DNA of 64,000 bases from Winogradskyella vidalii (GCF_013403955.1 NZ_JABFDG010000001.1:1-64000), one strand, 5' to 3'; shown: positions 25,315-33,563, numbered from the stretch's first letter. A program made the numbers and translations. Notes: a model not told the origin generated them from the letters alone.

Positions 25315-26157
25315 CTAGTTGGGTGTGTTTAGGCGTTTTTTGTAATCTGAAGGTGATAAAGTCGTGTGTTTTTTAAACAAACGACTGAGGTGAGATGCAT
25401 CTTCAAATCCAATATCGTAGGCAATTTCTTTTGCTGTTTTATCGGTATAACTTAATAAGCGTTGTGCTTCTAAAACAATACGTTGATGGATAATTTGTAA
25501 TGGACTTCTATTAAGCTTAGCAAAGTTATTAGATAAGGTTTTTGGTGATTTAAATAATTTTTCGGCATAGAAAGCGACACTGTGTTCGGTTTTAAAATGT
25601 TGTTCTACTAAAAAATTAAATTCACGAAGTAAGTCGACTTTAGAACTTTTAGGGGTTTCAACAATACCTTCTTTTGCTTTTAGTAATCGTGTGCTTTTTA
25701 TAATGAATCTAGCCATCAACATTCTAAGCATTTCAGCCTGAATATTGTCTTTGGTTTCTAATTCATCTATAAAAACGTCATGTAGTGTGTTAAATTTTTT
25801 CTGTTCGCTAGCATCTAAATGAATACTAGGAATATTGGTGTTTCCAAAAAATAGCATACCAACGCAGCTGACTTCTTGGTCGTGATCTTTAATACAGTAA
25901 AACTCTTGATTAAATTGGTAAACAATAATATCGCCACCATTAATGTATTGTAGGTATTGAATAGGTGTTAGCGCTAAAATACTGTGTGGTTGAACTGTAA
26001 ATGGAACACTGTCAATAATAAGATCTACAGCTTCTGATTTTGCCCAAATAAAGGTATAATACGTATTTTGTTTTGCTTCTTTAAAGGGAAGCAAATCATT
26101 TTCATTTCCAATATTGAAAATAGCATTTGTAGAAAATTCTTTAAATGTGTGTACCAT
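25315..26157 (-). CDS. AraC-family transcriptional regulator
   Basis: 280 residues. The N-terminal half is a cupin-like sensor region with hydrophobic strands. The last 100 residues are the AraC double helix-turn-helix: YAEKLFKSPKTLSNNFAKLN in the first and AKEIAYDIGFEDASHLSRLF in the second, then FKKHTTLSPSDYKKRL. The second helix-turn-helix has the conserved IGF-D-SHLSR-FKK pattern. It sits upstream of the AhpD-like and cupredoxin-like genes on the same strand and most probably controls them. The signal it senses is unknown. Confidence 0.9.
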   Translation of the reverse strand: MVHTFKEFSTNAIFNIGNENDLLPFKEAKQNTYYTFIWAKSEAVDLIIDSVPFTVQPHSILALTPIQYLQYINGGDIIVYQFNQEFYCIKDHDQEVSCVGMLFFGNTNIPSIHLDASEQKKFNTLHDVFIDELETKDNIQAEMLRMLMARFIIKSTRLLKAKEGIVETPKSSKVDLLREFNFLVEQHFKTEHSVAFYAEKLFKSPKTLSNNFAKLNRSPLQIIHQRIVLEAQRLLSYTDKTAKEIAYDIGFEDASHLSRLFKKHTTLSPSDYKKRLNTPN

Positions 26158-26462
26158 AATAAGCTCTATGTCTTGTTAGTGGGTTAAAAATTACATAAAA
26201 GGATAAATAACTTAAAAATTTATAAGTAGGCTTAGTTTCTAATTTTAAAAGTTTTGGAATTTGTTCTAATACAGCTTTTAAAAACGTATGAACTATATGT
26301 TGGTATGATTTTTAATGTACGTTGACCGTTTATGTATAAGAATACTTGCGGGTTTGTCTGCGAGGATTTTCCGAAGGAAAATCAGACTTTACAAACACGC
26401 AACGACCTTTGATTAAGCACTTAGCCGCAATTATTTTTATACGGTGTTGTGCAACGTTTTTA
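26158..26462. other. spacer with a large imperfect hairpin
   Basis: No gene. ttgcgggtttgt (26346-26357) pairs with acaaacacgcaa (26391-26402) with one mismatch. Inside this, attttcc (26366-26372) pairs with ggaaaat (26376-26382) and GTCTG (26356-26360) with CAGAC (26383-26387). A TGTTGTGCAAC element follows at 26445-26455, directly after the stop of the next gene on the minus strand. Confidence 0.6.
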
Positions 26463-26896
26463 TCAGTTTGAAATTCCAACTCTTGCAAATAATTCACGCA
26501 TTTCAACTAATTCAAATTCGTTTTTGAAATTTCCTAAAATTCGTTTTTTTCCGTTATCTAATTCCAATGAGAATCTTTTTCTGCCAAATACAGGTTTTTC
26601 ATTCAGTCGTTTAATTTCTCCGACTTTAATTTTCTCCGCTGTGGAATTTTTAAAAAGAAAGAAATAGAGGGCAATTAGGGAAACAATTCCTATCGCAATC
26701 CAGAAATATTCTATTATTCCATATTCCGTTTTATTCTGTCCAATTAATCGAATTAGAGCGTTTGCTAAATTCAATATCATTAAAATCTTTAATATTAGAT
26801 ATTGATTCTTAAGTCCATCTTTAATTTCAATTGTATTTTCTGAATCGTTATATTTTATTTTCATTGTATTTCGTTTTTCTTAAATGTTGCACAACA
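26343..26896 (-). mobile_element. cassette-like unit: one gene bounded by inverted repeats and a hairpin
   Basis: The 11-mer TGTTGTGCAAC occurs at 26445-26455 and as its exact reverse complement, GTTGCACAACA, at 26886-26896. These lie 8 bp outside the stop and 22 bp outside the start of one small gene. A long imperfect hairpin (26346-26402) lies beyond one border. There is no transposase or integrase, so any mobility would be in trans. It does not match integron core sites. The claim of mobility is an inference. Confidence 0.4.
26463..26864 (-). CDS. small membrane protein of unknown function in a cassette-like unit
   Basis: 133 residues, with two likely transmembrane helices at about 26-42 (LILKILMILNLANALIRLI) and 50-72 (YFWIAIGIVSLIALYFFLF). 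A basic cytoplasmic tail of about 60 residues follows (AEKIKVGEIKRLNEKP; RKRFSLELDNGKKRILG). No recognised family. No signal peptide. It is the only gene within the inverted-repeat-bounded unit and is very AT-rich compared with its neighbours, which fits horizontal gain. No role can be assigned. Confidence 0.65.
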   Translation of the reverse strand: MKIKYNDSENTIEIKDGLKNQYLILKILMILNLANALIRLIGQNKTEYGIIEYFWIAIGIVSLIALYFFLFKNSTAEKIKVGEIKRLNEKPVFGRKRFSLELDNGKKRILGNFKNEFELVEMRELFARVGISN

Positions 26897-27012
26897 TGGT
26901 TTATCATTACTATTAAAGGTCTAATTTAGTTAAAAATCAGTTTATAGTGTTTTGTTATTACAGAATATAAAATCGAATTATTTAGTAAAATAAGCATATT
27001 AAACGGTTTTAA

Positions 27013-27046
27013 ATACTTACAAACAATTACAAACGTATGTAAGTAT
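27013..27046. promoter_or_regulatory. 8-bp inverted repeat upstream of ssb
   Basis: atacttac (27013-27020) and gtaagtat (27039-27046) are a perfect inverted pair with an 18-base centre, 100 bp before ssb. It may be an operator; there is no T-run, so it is not a terminator. Confidence 0.35.
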
Positions 27047-27145
27047 GTAAATACCGATTATGATTTGCGAACTGTCACATCTTTGCAATGTCGAAACATA
27101 AGAACTCGATAGTATTAACTGTTTAACCATTAAAATTTAGAAATT

Positions 27146-27481
27146 ATGAACACACTTAAAAACAAAGTACAGTTGATTGGTAACTTAGGACAAGACCCAG
27201 AAATCACCAATTTTGAATCCGGAAAAATCTTAGCAAAATTTTCTATCGCAACGAACGATAGTTATAAAAATGCACAAGGTGAGAAAATTACAGACACACA
27301 ATGGCACAATGTGGTAGCCTGGGGAAAAACAGCTCAAGTGATTGAGAAGTATATTACAAAAGGTAAAGAAGTTGCTATTGAAGGTAAATTAACTTCTAGA
27401 TCCTGGGAAGATAAAGATGGTATAAAACGTTACACTACCGAAGTGGTTTGTAGTGAGCTTTTAATGCTTGGAAATAAATAA
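27146..27481 (+). CDS. ssb: short single-stranded DNA-binding protein
   Basis: 111 residues covering one OB fold: NKVQLIGNLGQDPEITNFES, FSIATNDSYKNAQGEK, DTQWHNVVAWGKTAQVIEKY, and GKEVAIEGKLTSRSW, followed by YTTEVVCSELLMLG. These are the conserved SSB positions, including Trp-His-Asn-Val. The long flexible tail with the acidic DDxPF-type tip that recruits repair proteins is absent; the protein ends at LGNK. Short SSBs of this kind in Bacteroidota usually accompany a full-length main SSB elsewhere in the genome and may serve recombination or DNA uptake. It is transcribed alone. Confidence 0.93.
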   Translation: MNTLKNKVQLIGNLGQDPEITNFESGKILAKFSIATNDSYKNAQGEKITDTQWHNVVAWGKTAQVIEKYITKGKEVAIEGKLTSRSWEDKDGIKRYTTEVVCSELLMLGNK

Positions 27482-27520
27482 AAATAAAAGCGTAGAGGCT
27501 CAATTTTTATGAATGTAAAT

Positions 27521-27566
27521 GGCATCAGTTGCTTTTGGTTATACCCAAAATGTGCTGATGCTTTAT
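27521..27566. terminator. two-part hairpin between ssb and the barrel gene
   Basis: gcatcag (27522-27528) pairs with ctgatgc (27555-27561), with an inner pair tttgg/ccaaa. It is followed by tttatttt. It probably terminates both convergent genes. Confidence 0.65.
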
Positions 27567-27578
27567 TTTAATATGTTA

Positions 27579-28142
27579 TTATTTATTGAGCGGAAACGTT
27601 AATCCAAAAGCGAATGCACCAACAAATTGTTTAACTGAAGGTTGAAAGTAATATGTAAAACCTAAGTCAACATTATGGTCTTTTCCTAATTCAAGACCAA
27701 ATGCAAAGGGAATATGATAAATTACACCACTTTTATCGAAAGAATGATAACCTGTTAATGTTTCAAATTTACCAATAGAAGTTCCTATACCTGTTTCAAT
27801 AAATGGTGCTACCCAGGGGATTGGAGCGCGTAGCCTTGCTTTTCCACCGAGCAAAAAGGCTTTTGATTCTGCTTTTTCGTAAGTAGGATTATTATTCAAA
27901 TCTTTACCGTTAGAGTTTGTTATGATAAAACCTGCATAAGGTCTCAGCTCAAACCAAGAGGTGATTTTTAAAACCAACTCTCCTTGTGCATAAAAGCCAT
28001 CATCCGCAATGTCGTCGAAGCTATCGTAGGGGACACTAATACCGTAACCTATTTGAGCACTTATTGATTTCTCTTTTATAAATTGAGCATCAGCAAAATT
28101 TGAAGTCAGTACTATTGTTAAAAATACCAGCATCTTTTTCAT
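27579..28142 (-). CDS. small outer-membrane beta-barrel protein
   Basis: 187 residues with a signal peptide (about 1-19, ending ADAQ). The rest is made of short amphipathic strands with Gly/Tyr turns (SISAQIGYGISVPYDSFD; LVLKITSWFELRPYAGFII; APFIETGIGTSIG; NVDLGFTYYFQPSVKQ), consistent with an 8-stranded OmpW/OMP-type barrel. I do not recognise a specific family. It is transcribed alone. Function, such as a pore or surface structure, is unknown. Confidence 0.75.
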   Translation of the reverse strand: MKKMLVFLTIVLTSNFADAQFIKEKSISAQIGYGISVPYDSFDDIADDGFYAQGELVLKITSWFELRPYAGFIITNSNGKDLNNNPTYEKAESKAFLLGGKARLRAPIPWVAPFIETGIGTSIGKFETLTGYHSFDKSGVIYHIPFAFGLELGKDHNVDLGFTYYFQPSVKQFVGAFAFGLTFPLNK

Positions 28143-28263
28143 ACTACTTTATATTCTGCAAATAAGGTTAGTTGCATGATTAAGCATCTAATTTAGTAAA
28201 TAAAAACGTTTTATTGTTGTGGTAAGTAGCTGAGAGGTAAAATAAATTGTTAGGCTTGCACAA

Positions 28264-28298
28264 ATAAAAAAAAACAGCAACCAATTGGCTGCTGTTTT
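28264..28298 (-). terminator. terminator downstream of the small basic protein gene
   Basis: aaaacagcaacc (28271-28282) pairs with ggctgctgtttt (28287-28298) with one mismatch. On the minus strand it is followed by eight T. Confidence 0.82.
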
Positions 28299-28341
28299 AT
28301 TTATTTAGAATAATGGTAAAAAGGTTAATGTATATGATAGA

Positions 28342-28518
28342 TTAAGCCACTTTTTTAAGCAAATCAAAACAAGGACATTTTTTACAACGCTTGTTTTCTG
28401 TTTTCTTATACTTTTTGCAACATTTAGATTTTACTTTCCCAAGTGATTCTACACCAGAAGCTTCAAGGACCTTAATACGCTTTTTCTTTAATTTTTTATT
28501 TTTCTTCTTTTTGCCCAT
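28342..28518 (-). CDS. small Lys- and Cys-rich protein
   Basis: 58 residues from ATG 28518 (MGKKKKNKKLKKKRIK); an upstream in-frame start at 28560 would add 14 residues that look like leader. The first third is strongly basic. The second half has a tight cysteine group, KCCKKYKKTENKRCKKCPC, suggesting a metal-binding knuckle. It lies 86 bp downstream of the ferritin gene on the same strand and is followed by a terminator, so the two may share a transcript. I do not recognise the family; nucleic-acid or metal binding is inferred from composition only. Confidence 0.65.
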   Translation of the reverse strand: MGKKKKNKKLKKKRIKVLEASGVESLGKVKSKCCKKYKKTENKRCKKCPCFDLLKKVA

Positions 28519-28603
28519 CTTTAGTTTTCTTAAAAAGAAAATCTTTAAGTATTGAGACAAAAATAGTTATTTAAATTTAATCTAAATAAACTTTAACATT
28601 TAG

Positions 28604-29119
28604 CTACTCAGGTGTTTCCGCAGCTGAGTCTACGGTTAGTTGTTGTATATCTCTATCAAATAAATACAATCCGCCTTTATCATCGCCAATCATTTTTACT
28701 TTATCTAAGATGGTTCTTGCTACAGCTTCTTCTTCTATTTGTTCGGCAACATACCATTGTAAGAAATTGTGTGTTGCATAATCTTTTTCCTGTAAAGAAA
28801 TATGAACTAATTCGTTAATACTTTCAGATACAAAAATTTCATGCTCTAAAAGCTTTTCAAACATTTCTTTATACGTTTTATGTTTTAAATTTGGCGCATC
28901 TAGTTCAGAGATATGGGCTTCTCCACCACGTTCATTAATAAACTTTACTAGTTTTAACATGTGTTCGCGCTCTTCGTCAGATTGGGAGTACATAAAACTA
29001 GATATACCTTCTAGTCCCTTGACTTCTGCCCAAATGGCCATAGCCAAATATATTTGTGAAGATTCAGCTTCAATTCTAACTTGTTTATTTAGTGCGTTTT
29101 CTATAGATTTTGATAGCAT
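28604..29119 (-). CDS. ftnA: bacterial non-haem ferritin
   Basis: 171 residues, the usual ferritin length. The four-helix bundle carries the ferroxidase ligands: Glu in RIEAESSQIYLAMA, Glu-Glu-x-x-His in SDEEREHMLKLVKF, Glu in EKLLEHEIFVSESI, and Gln/Glu in QWYVAEQIEEEAVARTI. The protein oxidises Fe2+ and stores it in a 24-subunit shell in the cytoplasm. A TATATTTG box 18 bp upstream suggests its own promoter. The downstream neighbour is the small Cys-rich protein gene. Identification is secure. Confidence 0.94.
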   Translation of the reverse strand: MLSKSIENALNKQVRIEAESSQIYLAMAIWAEVKGLEGISSFMYSQSDEEREHMLKLVKFINERGGEAHISELDAPNLKHKTYKEMFEKLLEHEIFVSESINELVHISLQEKDYATHNFLQWYVAEQIEEEAVARTILDKVKMIGDDKGGLYLFDRDIQQLTVDSAAETPE

Positions 29120-29136
29120 ATTTTTAGTGTTTTATA

Positions 29137-29144
29137 CAAATATA
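29137..29144 (-). promoter_or_regulatory. candidate -7 box for ferritin
   Basis: The minus strand reads TATATTTG, 18 bp before the ferritin start, consistent with a short leader. No obvious -33 element. Confidence 0.45.
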
Positions 29145-29191
29145 GGGATAGTTAAATCAGATATAAAGTTTTTGCTTAATTGAGAATGACT

Positions 29192-30094
29192 CTAAAAGAA
29201 AATGTCTTGTGCTAACCGAAACGTATTAGCATGTGCTTCTATGATTGTTTTTATCTCTGGTGAATAGCCACCACCCATACTACACATTACCGGAATTTGA
29301 TTGCGCTTACATTGTTCTAATACAAATTGGTCTCTAGCTTTACAGCCTTTAATAGATAAGCCTAATTTACCTAGTTTATCTGAAGCAATAACATCTACAC
29401 CACATTGATAAAAAATAAAATCTGGTTGCTGTTCTTCTATTAATTTAGGAAGGGTTGCTTTTAATATTTTTAGGTAGGCCATGTCATCGGTGGTATCTTT
29501 TAGCGCAATATCTAAATTACTCGTCTCTTTCTCAAAAGGATAATTACTTTGTCCGTGCATGGAAAAGGTAAATACCGAGTCGTCATTCTTAAAAATTTCT
29601 GCTGTGCCATTACCTTGGTGTACATCTAAATCTACAATCAGAATTTTTTTAGCTAAGCCTTTACCTTGAAGATATCGCGCAGCAATCGCTTGGTCGTGTA
29701 GCATACAAAATCCTTCACCACGATTTGAAAATGCATGATGCGTACCTCCAGCAATATTCATGGCAATACCATGTTGTAAGGCAAATTCACTGGCTTTAAT
29801 AGTGCCATCAGCAATCATGACTTCGCGTGCAATTAAGGTTTCACTAAGCGGAAAACCAATTTTTCGTGCGGCACGTTGGTTTAAGGTTAGATTCACCAAA
29901 TCATAATAATACTCAGGGGTGTGTACCGCGAGAATATATTTATCATTGGGTTTTTCGGGTTCAAAAAAATTAGTGCTGTTACAAGTTCCTTCGTATAATA
30001 ATTGCTGCGGTAACAACTCATATTTTTCCATGGGAAACCGATGTCCTTTAGGTAAATTGTGATTGTATATGGGATGTAAGGCGATTTTAAGCAT
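29192..30094 (-). CDS. histone deacetylase-family (acetoin utilisation-type) deacetylase
   Basis: 300 residues with the zinc deacetylase signatures: GGTHHAF (His-His pair), GFCMLHDQAIAARYLQ, ILIVDLDVHQGNGTAEIF (metal Asp and His), and QCGVDVIASDKLGKLGLS (metal Asp). This family removes acyl groups from lysines or polyamine-like substrates in bacteria; the true substrate here is unknown. No signal peptide. It lies downstream of tex on the same strand with a 53-bp gap. Confidence 0.9.
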   Translation of the reverse strand: MLKIALHPIYNHNLPKGHRFPMEKYELLPQQLLYEGTCNSTNFFEPEKPNDKYILAVHTPEYYYDLVNLTLNQRAARKIGFPLSETLIAREVMIADGTIKASEFALQHGIAMNIAGGTHHAFSNRGEGFCMLHDQAIAARYLQGKGLAKKILIVDLDVHQGNGTAEIFKNDDSVFTFSMHGQSNYPFEKETSNLDIALKDTTDDMAYLKILKATLPKLIEEQQPDFIFYQCGVDVIASDKLGKLGLSIKGCKARDQFVLEQCKRNQIPVMCSMGGGYSPEIKTIIEAHANTFRLAQDIFF

Positions 30095-30147
30095 TTATAC
30101 GAAACGAATTTTATAATTATTTGTAGAATAAGTGCATCCTATTTTCT

Positions 30148-32268
30148 TTACTTATGTAACTTCAACTGAATCCGTTTTCGAGACACATCAACTTCTAAAA
30201 CCTTAACAATAATCTGCTGGTGCAAATGCACGTGTTCATTTACATCTTTTACAAAACTGTCGCTAAGATTTGACACATGAATTAAACCACTTTCCTTAAT
30301 ACCCACATCTACAAAGCATCCAAAATTGGTGATATTGTTAACGATGCCTGGCAATAATTGCCCTTCATGTAAATCCGTTATGGATTTTATATTTTGGTTG
30401 AAGGTGAACACCTTAGCTGTTTCTCTAATATCTAAACCTGGTTTTTCGAGTTCTTTTATAATATCTTTAAGGGTTAATAGACCCACACCTTCAGACACAT
30501 ATTTTTTTAAATCTATGTTTTGAAGTGTAGTTTTGTTTCCGATTAAGTCCTGAAGCGAAACACCTTCATCTTTAGCCATTTTTTTTATTATAGCATAGCG
30601 TTCTGGATGTACAGCCGAATCATCTAAAGGATTTTTAGCCCCTTTTATTCTTAAGAAAGCAGCACTTTGTTCAAACGCTTTTCCGCCTAAACGCGGCACT
30701 TTCATGATGTCTTTTCTAGATTTGAAGACCCCATTTTCGGTTCTATAGTTGAAAATGTTTTCAGCTAATTTTGGACCGATTCCAGAGACATAACTCAATA
30801 GGGGTTTACTTGCCGAATTAATATTAACGCCAACCGCATTCACACAATTTTCAACAACCGTATCGAGTTGTTTTTGAAGTTTAGCCTGGTCCACATCATG
30901 TTGGTATTGGCCCACACCAATAGACTGCGCATCAATCTTTACCAATTCGGCTAAAGGGTCTTGTAAACGTCGTCCAATAGAAACTGACCCTCTAACGGTT
31001 ACATCATAATTTGGGAATTCTTCTCGTGCAATTTTGGATGCTGAATAGATACTCGCGCCAGCTTCACTTACCACAAATACTTGAATCTCATTTTTAAACT
31101 GAATTTTACGAATTAAAGCTTCGGTTTCTCTTGAAGCGGTACCGTTTCCAATAGCAATGGCTTCAATTTTATAAGCTTCAGCTAAAGAGGAAATCTTTTT
31201 TATAGCACCAATACTATCATTTTTGGGGGCGTGCGGATAAATAGTTTCGTTGTGCTTTAAGTTGCCTTGCGCATCTAAACAAACAATTTTACAACCGGTT
31301 CTAAATCCTGGGTCAATGGCTAAAACACGTTTTTCGCCAATAGGGGAACCTAACAATAATTGTTTCAGGTTTTTTGCAAAAACAGTGATGGCAGATTCAT
31401 CGGCTTTGTCTTTAGCCTTACTTAAAGCTTCGTTGCTTAATGATGGAAATAATAAACGCTTATAAGCATCTGAAATCGCCAATTCAACCTGGTCTGCACA
31501 AGCATTCTGACTTCGGATTATTCTATTATCCATAAGTTCTAAGGCTCTAATATCATCGATTTCAATCTTCACACGAATAAAACCTTCATTTTCGGCTCTT
31601 AAAATTGCTAATAGGCGATGTGATGGAATTCGGCTTAAACTTTCGGACCAATCAAAATAATCTCTAAACTTCTGAGCTTTTTCGTCGTCCTTTTTAGATT
31701 TTATAACTTTAGTCGAAATCTGGGCATGTCGTTCCAATTGATTTCTTAAAAGGTTTCTAATATCTGCACGTTCATTAATCCATTCGGCAATAATATGTCT
31801 GGCGCCTTCCAAAGCTTCTTCAGCAGATGTAATATCGCCTTTAACATATTTATAAGCTATAGATTCTATGTCATTTGCCTTTTGGCTCATGATGATTTTT
31901 GCCAAGGGTTCTAAACCGTTTTTGCGAGCCGTTTCTGCTTTGGTTTTTCGTTTTTTCTTGTAAGGCAGATAAAGGTCTTCAAGTGTTGTTAAATCTTGAG
32001 TGTTTTCAACTTTTTGGGTTAAGTCTTCCGTTAAAACACCTTGTTCTTCCAGTGCTTTTAAAATGGCTTTTTTCCGTTTTTCTAAAGCTTCAAATTGTTC
32101 TTTAAATTTTACAATCTCCCCAATTTGTACTTCGTCTAAATTTCCTGTAGCTTCTTTTCTGTAGCGTGAAATAAATGGTATAGTACAGTCCTCATTGAGG
32201 AGTTGAATGGTGCTTTTAATATTTTTTTCTGCTAGTTGTGTATGTTGGGTAATATATGTTATCATCAT
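30148..32268 (-). CDS. tex: Tex family RNA-binding transcription accessory protein
   Basis: 706 residues with the complete Tex order: an N-terminal helical region (DLYLPYKKKRKTKAETARK), a YqgF/RNase H-like domain near 325-450 (VLAIDPGFRTGCKIVCLD), helix-hairpin-helix motifs near 500-560 (VSGIGPKLAENIFNYRTENG; VPRLGGKAFEQSAAFLRI), and a C-terminal S1 domain (GIVNNITNFGCFVDVG, then SGLIHVSNLSD). Tex binds RNA and affects transcription and RNA stability. The first ATG (32268) is followed by a second, and it lies right after the T-run of the upstream gene's terminator, leaving almost no leader. Confidence 0.94.
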   Translation of the reverse strand: MMITYITQHTQLAEKNIKSTIQLLNEDCTIPFISRYRKEATGNLDEVQIGEIVKFKEQFEALEKRKKAILKALEEQGVLTEDLTQKVENTQDLTTLEDLYLPYKKKRKTKAETARKNGLEPLAKIIMSQKANDIESIAYKYVKGDITSAEEALEGARHIIAEWINERADIRNLLRNQLERHAQISTKVIKSKKDDEKAQKFRDYFDWSESLSRIPSHRLLAILRAENEGFIRVKIEIDDIRALELMDNRIIRSQNACADQVELAISDAYKRLLFPSLSNEALSKAKDKADESAITVFAKNLKQLLLGSPIGEKRVLAIDPGFRTGCKIVCLDAQGNLKHNETIYPHAPKNDSIGAIKKISSLAEAYKIEAIAIGNGTASRETEALIRKIQFKNEIQVFVVSEAGASIYSASKIAREEFPNYDVTVRGSVSIGRRLQDPLAELVKIDAQSIGVGQYQHDVDQAKLQKQLDTVVENCVNAVGVNINSASKPLLSYVSGIGPKLAENIFNYRTENGVFKSRKDIMKVPRLGGKAFEQSAAFLRIKGAKNPLDDSAVHPERYAIIKKMAKDEGVSLQDLIGNKTTLQNIDLKKYVSEGVGLLTLKDIIKELEKPGLDIRETAKVFTFNQNIKSITDLHEGQLLPGIVNNITNFGCFVDVGIKESGLIHVSNLSDSFVKDVNEHVHLHQQIIVKVLEVDVSRKRIQLKLHK

Positions 32269-32269
32269 A

Positions 32270-32304
32270 AAAAAAGACCTTATACATTTTTTAAGTATAA
32301 GGCC
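32270..32304 (-). terminator. terminator hairpin abutting the tex start codon
   Basis: accttatac (32277-32285) pairs with gtataaggc (32295-32303), with a T-run on the minus strand at 32269-32275. It ends the OmpA-lipoprotein transcript, yet its T-run touches the tex ATG. Confidence 0.8.
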
Positions 32305-32352
32305 TGTAAGATATTTAACTCGACATTAATTGCCGAATAATTTTAGCTAAAA

Positions 32353-33063
32353 TTATCCATTAGTGTTAGCTTCTTCTTTAGCTTCATTAATCATGGTTTC
32401 GTTAGGTACAATAGCAATATTTACACGTCTATTTTTAGAACGCCCTTCTGCTGTAGTATTATCGTACATTGGTTGCTCTTCACCATACCAATGTGTGGTA
32501 AATCGGCCATTACTTAAACCTTTTCCCATTAGATAATTGGTAACAGCTTCAGCTCTGTTTTTAGATAAGGTCATGTTGTAAGCATCGTTACCAGAACTGT
32601 CTGTATGACCAACAACTAAAATGTTTGTATCTGGATATTCATTAAAAACATTAGCCAATCTATTTAATGTTTCTTGTGACTTAGAATTGATATTATATTT
32701 TTCTGTATCAAAATAAACACCACTTTGCTCGTCAAAGGTTAGGACGATGCCATCTTCAACACGCTCAACGGTTGCACCAGGAATTTCATTTTCAATTTCT
32801 TGGGCTTGTTTGTCCATTTTGTTACCGATTAATACACCAGCGCCACCGCCTACAACGCCGCCAATAACAGCACCTAGTTCACTGTTGTTGCCATCGCCTA
32901 CGTTATTTCCGATGATAGCTCCTAATATGGCGCCACCAGTAGCACCAATAGCGCCACCTTTTTGTTTATTGTTTGCATTGTCTATAGCCTTACAACTCGT
33001 CATCAATACTAAAAGTAGAGATAAGGTAATGGCTAAATTCGATTTATAATTTAATAATTTCAT
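32353..33063 (-). CDS. OmpA-family lipoprotein with glycine-zipper domain (YiaD-like)
   Basis: 236 residues. The signal ends LMTSCKAID, giving a lipobox Cys near 24. A glycine-zipper segment follows (GGAIGATGGAILGAIIGNNV and GAVIGGVVGGGAGVLIGNK). The OmpA domain is at about 110-220: FDEQSGVYFDTEKYNINS, then VVGHTDSSGNDAYNMTLSKN and AEGRSKNRRVNIAI, with the peptidoglycan-binding Asp and Arg positions intact. The role is anchoring the outer membrane to peptidoglycan. It follows the lipocalin-like gene by 4 bp on the same strand, so they are co-transcribed. Confidence 0.9.
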   Translation of the reverse strand: MKLLNYKSNLAITLSLLLVLMTSCKAIDNANNKQKGGAIGATGGAILGAIIGNNVGDGNNSELGAVIGGVVGGGAGVLIGNKMDKQAQEIENEIPGATVERVEDGIVLTFDEQSGVYFDTEKYNINSKSQETLNRLANVFNEYPDTNILVVGHTDSSGNDAYNMTLSKNRAEAVTNYLMGKGLSNGRFTTHWYGEEQPMYDNTTAEGRSKNRRVNIAIVPNETMINEAKEEANTNG

Positions 33064-33067
33064 AGTT

Positions 33068-33538
33068 TTAAAATTTTGTAAAGTTCATAGTTATGGTGAT
33101 GGGTTTTCCATCTAAAGTCACTATCTGTTGCCACTGCATCGCAGTGTCAGAAAGTGAGGTGAGTTCTAATCTGAATCCAGAATTGGTTTCAGATTTACCT
33201 TTTTTGTCGGTAGGTTTTAAAAGAAAATTATATAAGCCTGTGTCTTCATCTATTTCATCTATTGTAAACGAAAAATAGCGTTGGTCTGTAGTACAATTTA
33301 AGCCTGAAAGTGTATAAACACCTGTATTGTTATTCGGAATAAATTGCCAGGTGCTGTTTTCAAAACAAGCTTTTTCGGCATCGTTGAGTAATGTGATTTT
33401 TAAGTCACCAATCGCTGATGATTCAACAGTGGTTAATGTCCAATCACCTTTTATTACTTTTTTAGATTGTCTTACTGTTTTTGAGGCTCCACAAGCTAAA
33501 AAGCAAAAGGTTAATGCTATTAATGCTAATTTTTTCAT
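33068..33538 (-). CDS. lipocalin-like lipoprotein
   Basis: 156 residues with a lipobox (ALTFCFLACGAS, Cys near 16). The mature part reads as a small beta-barrel: VIKGDWTLTTVESSAIG, STWQFIPNNNTGVYTLSG, then a series of strands ending TITMNFTKF. The K-G-D-W-x-L start and WxF motif are typical of lipocalin-like domains in Bacteroidota. The ligand is unknown. It is first in a two-gene unit with the OmpA lipoprotein. A TAATTTTG box lies 26 bp upstream. Confidence 0.8.
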   Translation of the reverse strand: MKKLALIALTFCFLACGASKTVRQSKKVIKGDWTLTTVESSAIGDLKITLLNDAEKACFENSTWQFIPNNNTGVYTLSGLNCTTDQRYFSFTIDEIDEDTGLYNFLLKPTDKKGKSETNSGFRLELTSLSDTAMQWQQIVTLDGKPITITMNFTKF

Positions 33539-33563
33539 AGTCTTTTAAGTAATGATTCGGTAT

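Noticed and set aside
25045..25318. Two plus-strand frames in the AraC/AhpD-like spacer
   Set aside because: Hydrophobic, Cys/Phe-rich, overlapping the direct repeats, with no homology-like features.
26343..26896. Integron cassette with attC site
   Set aside because: Borders do not fit GTTRRRY/RYYYAAC, and no integrase is visible. Kept only as a cassette-like unit.
29174..32105. Frames antisense to tex and the deacetylase
   Set aside because: Lie entirely over well-identified genes and have shadow-like composition.
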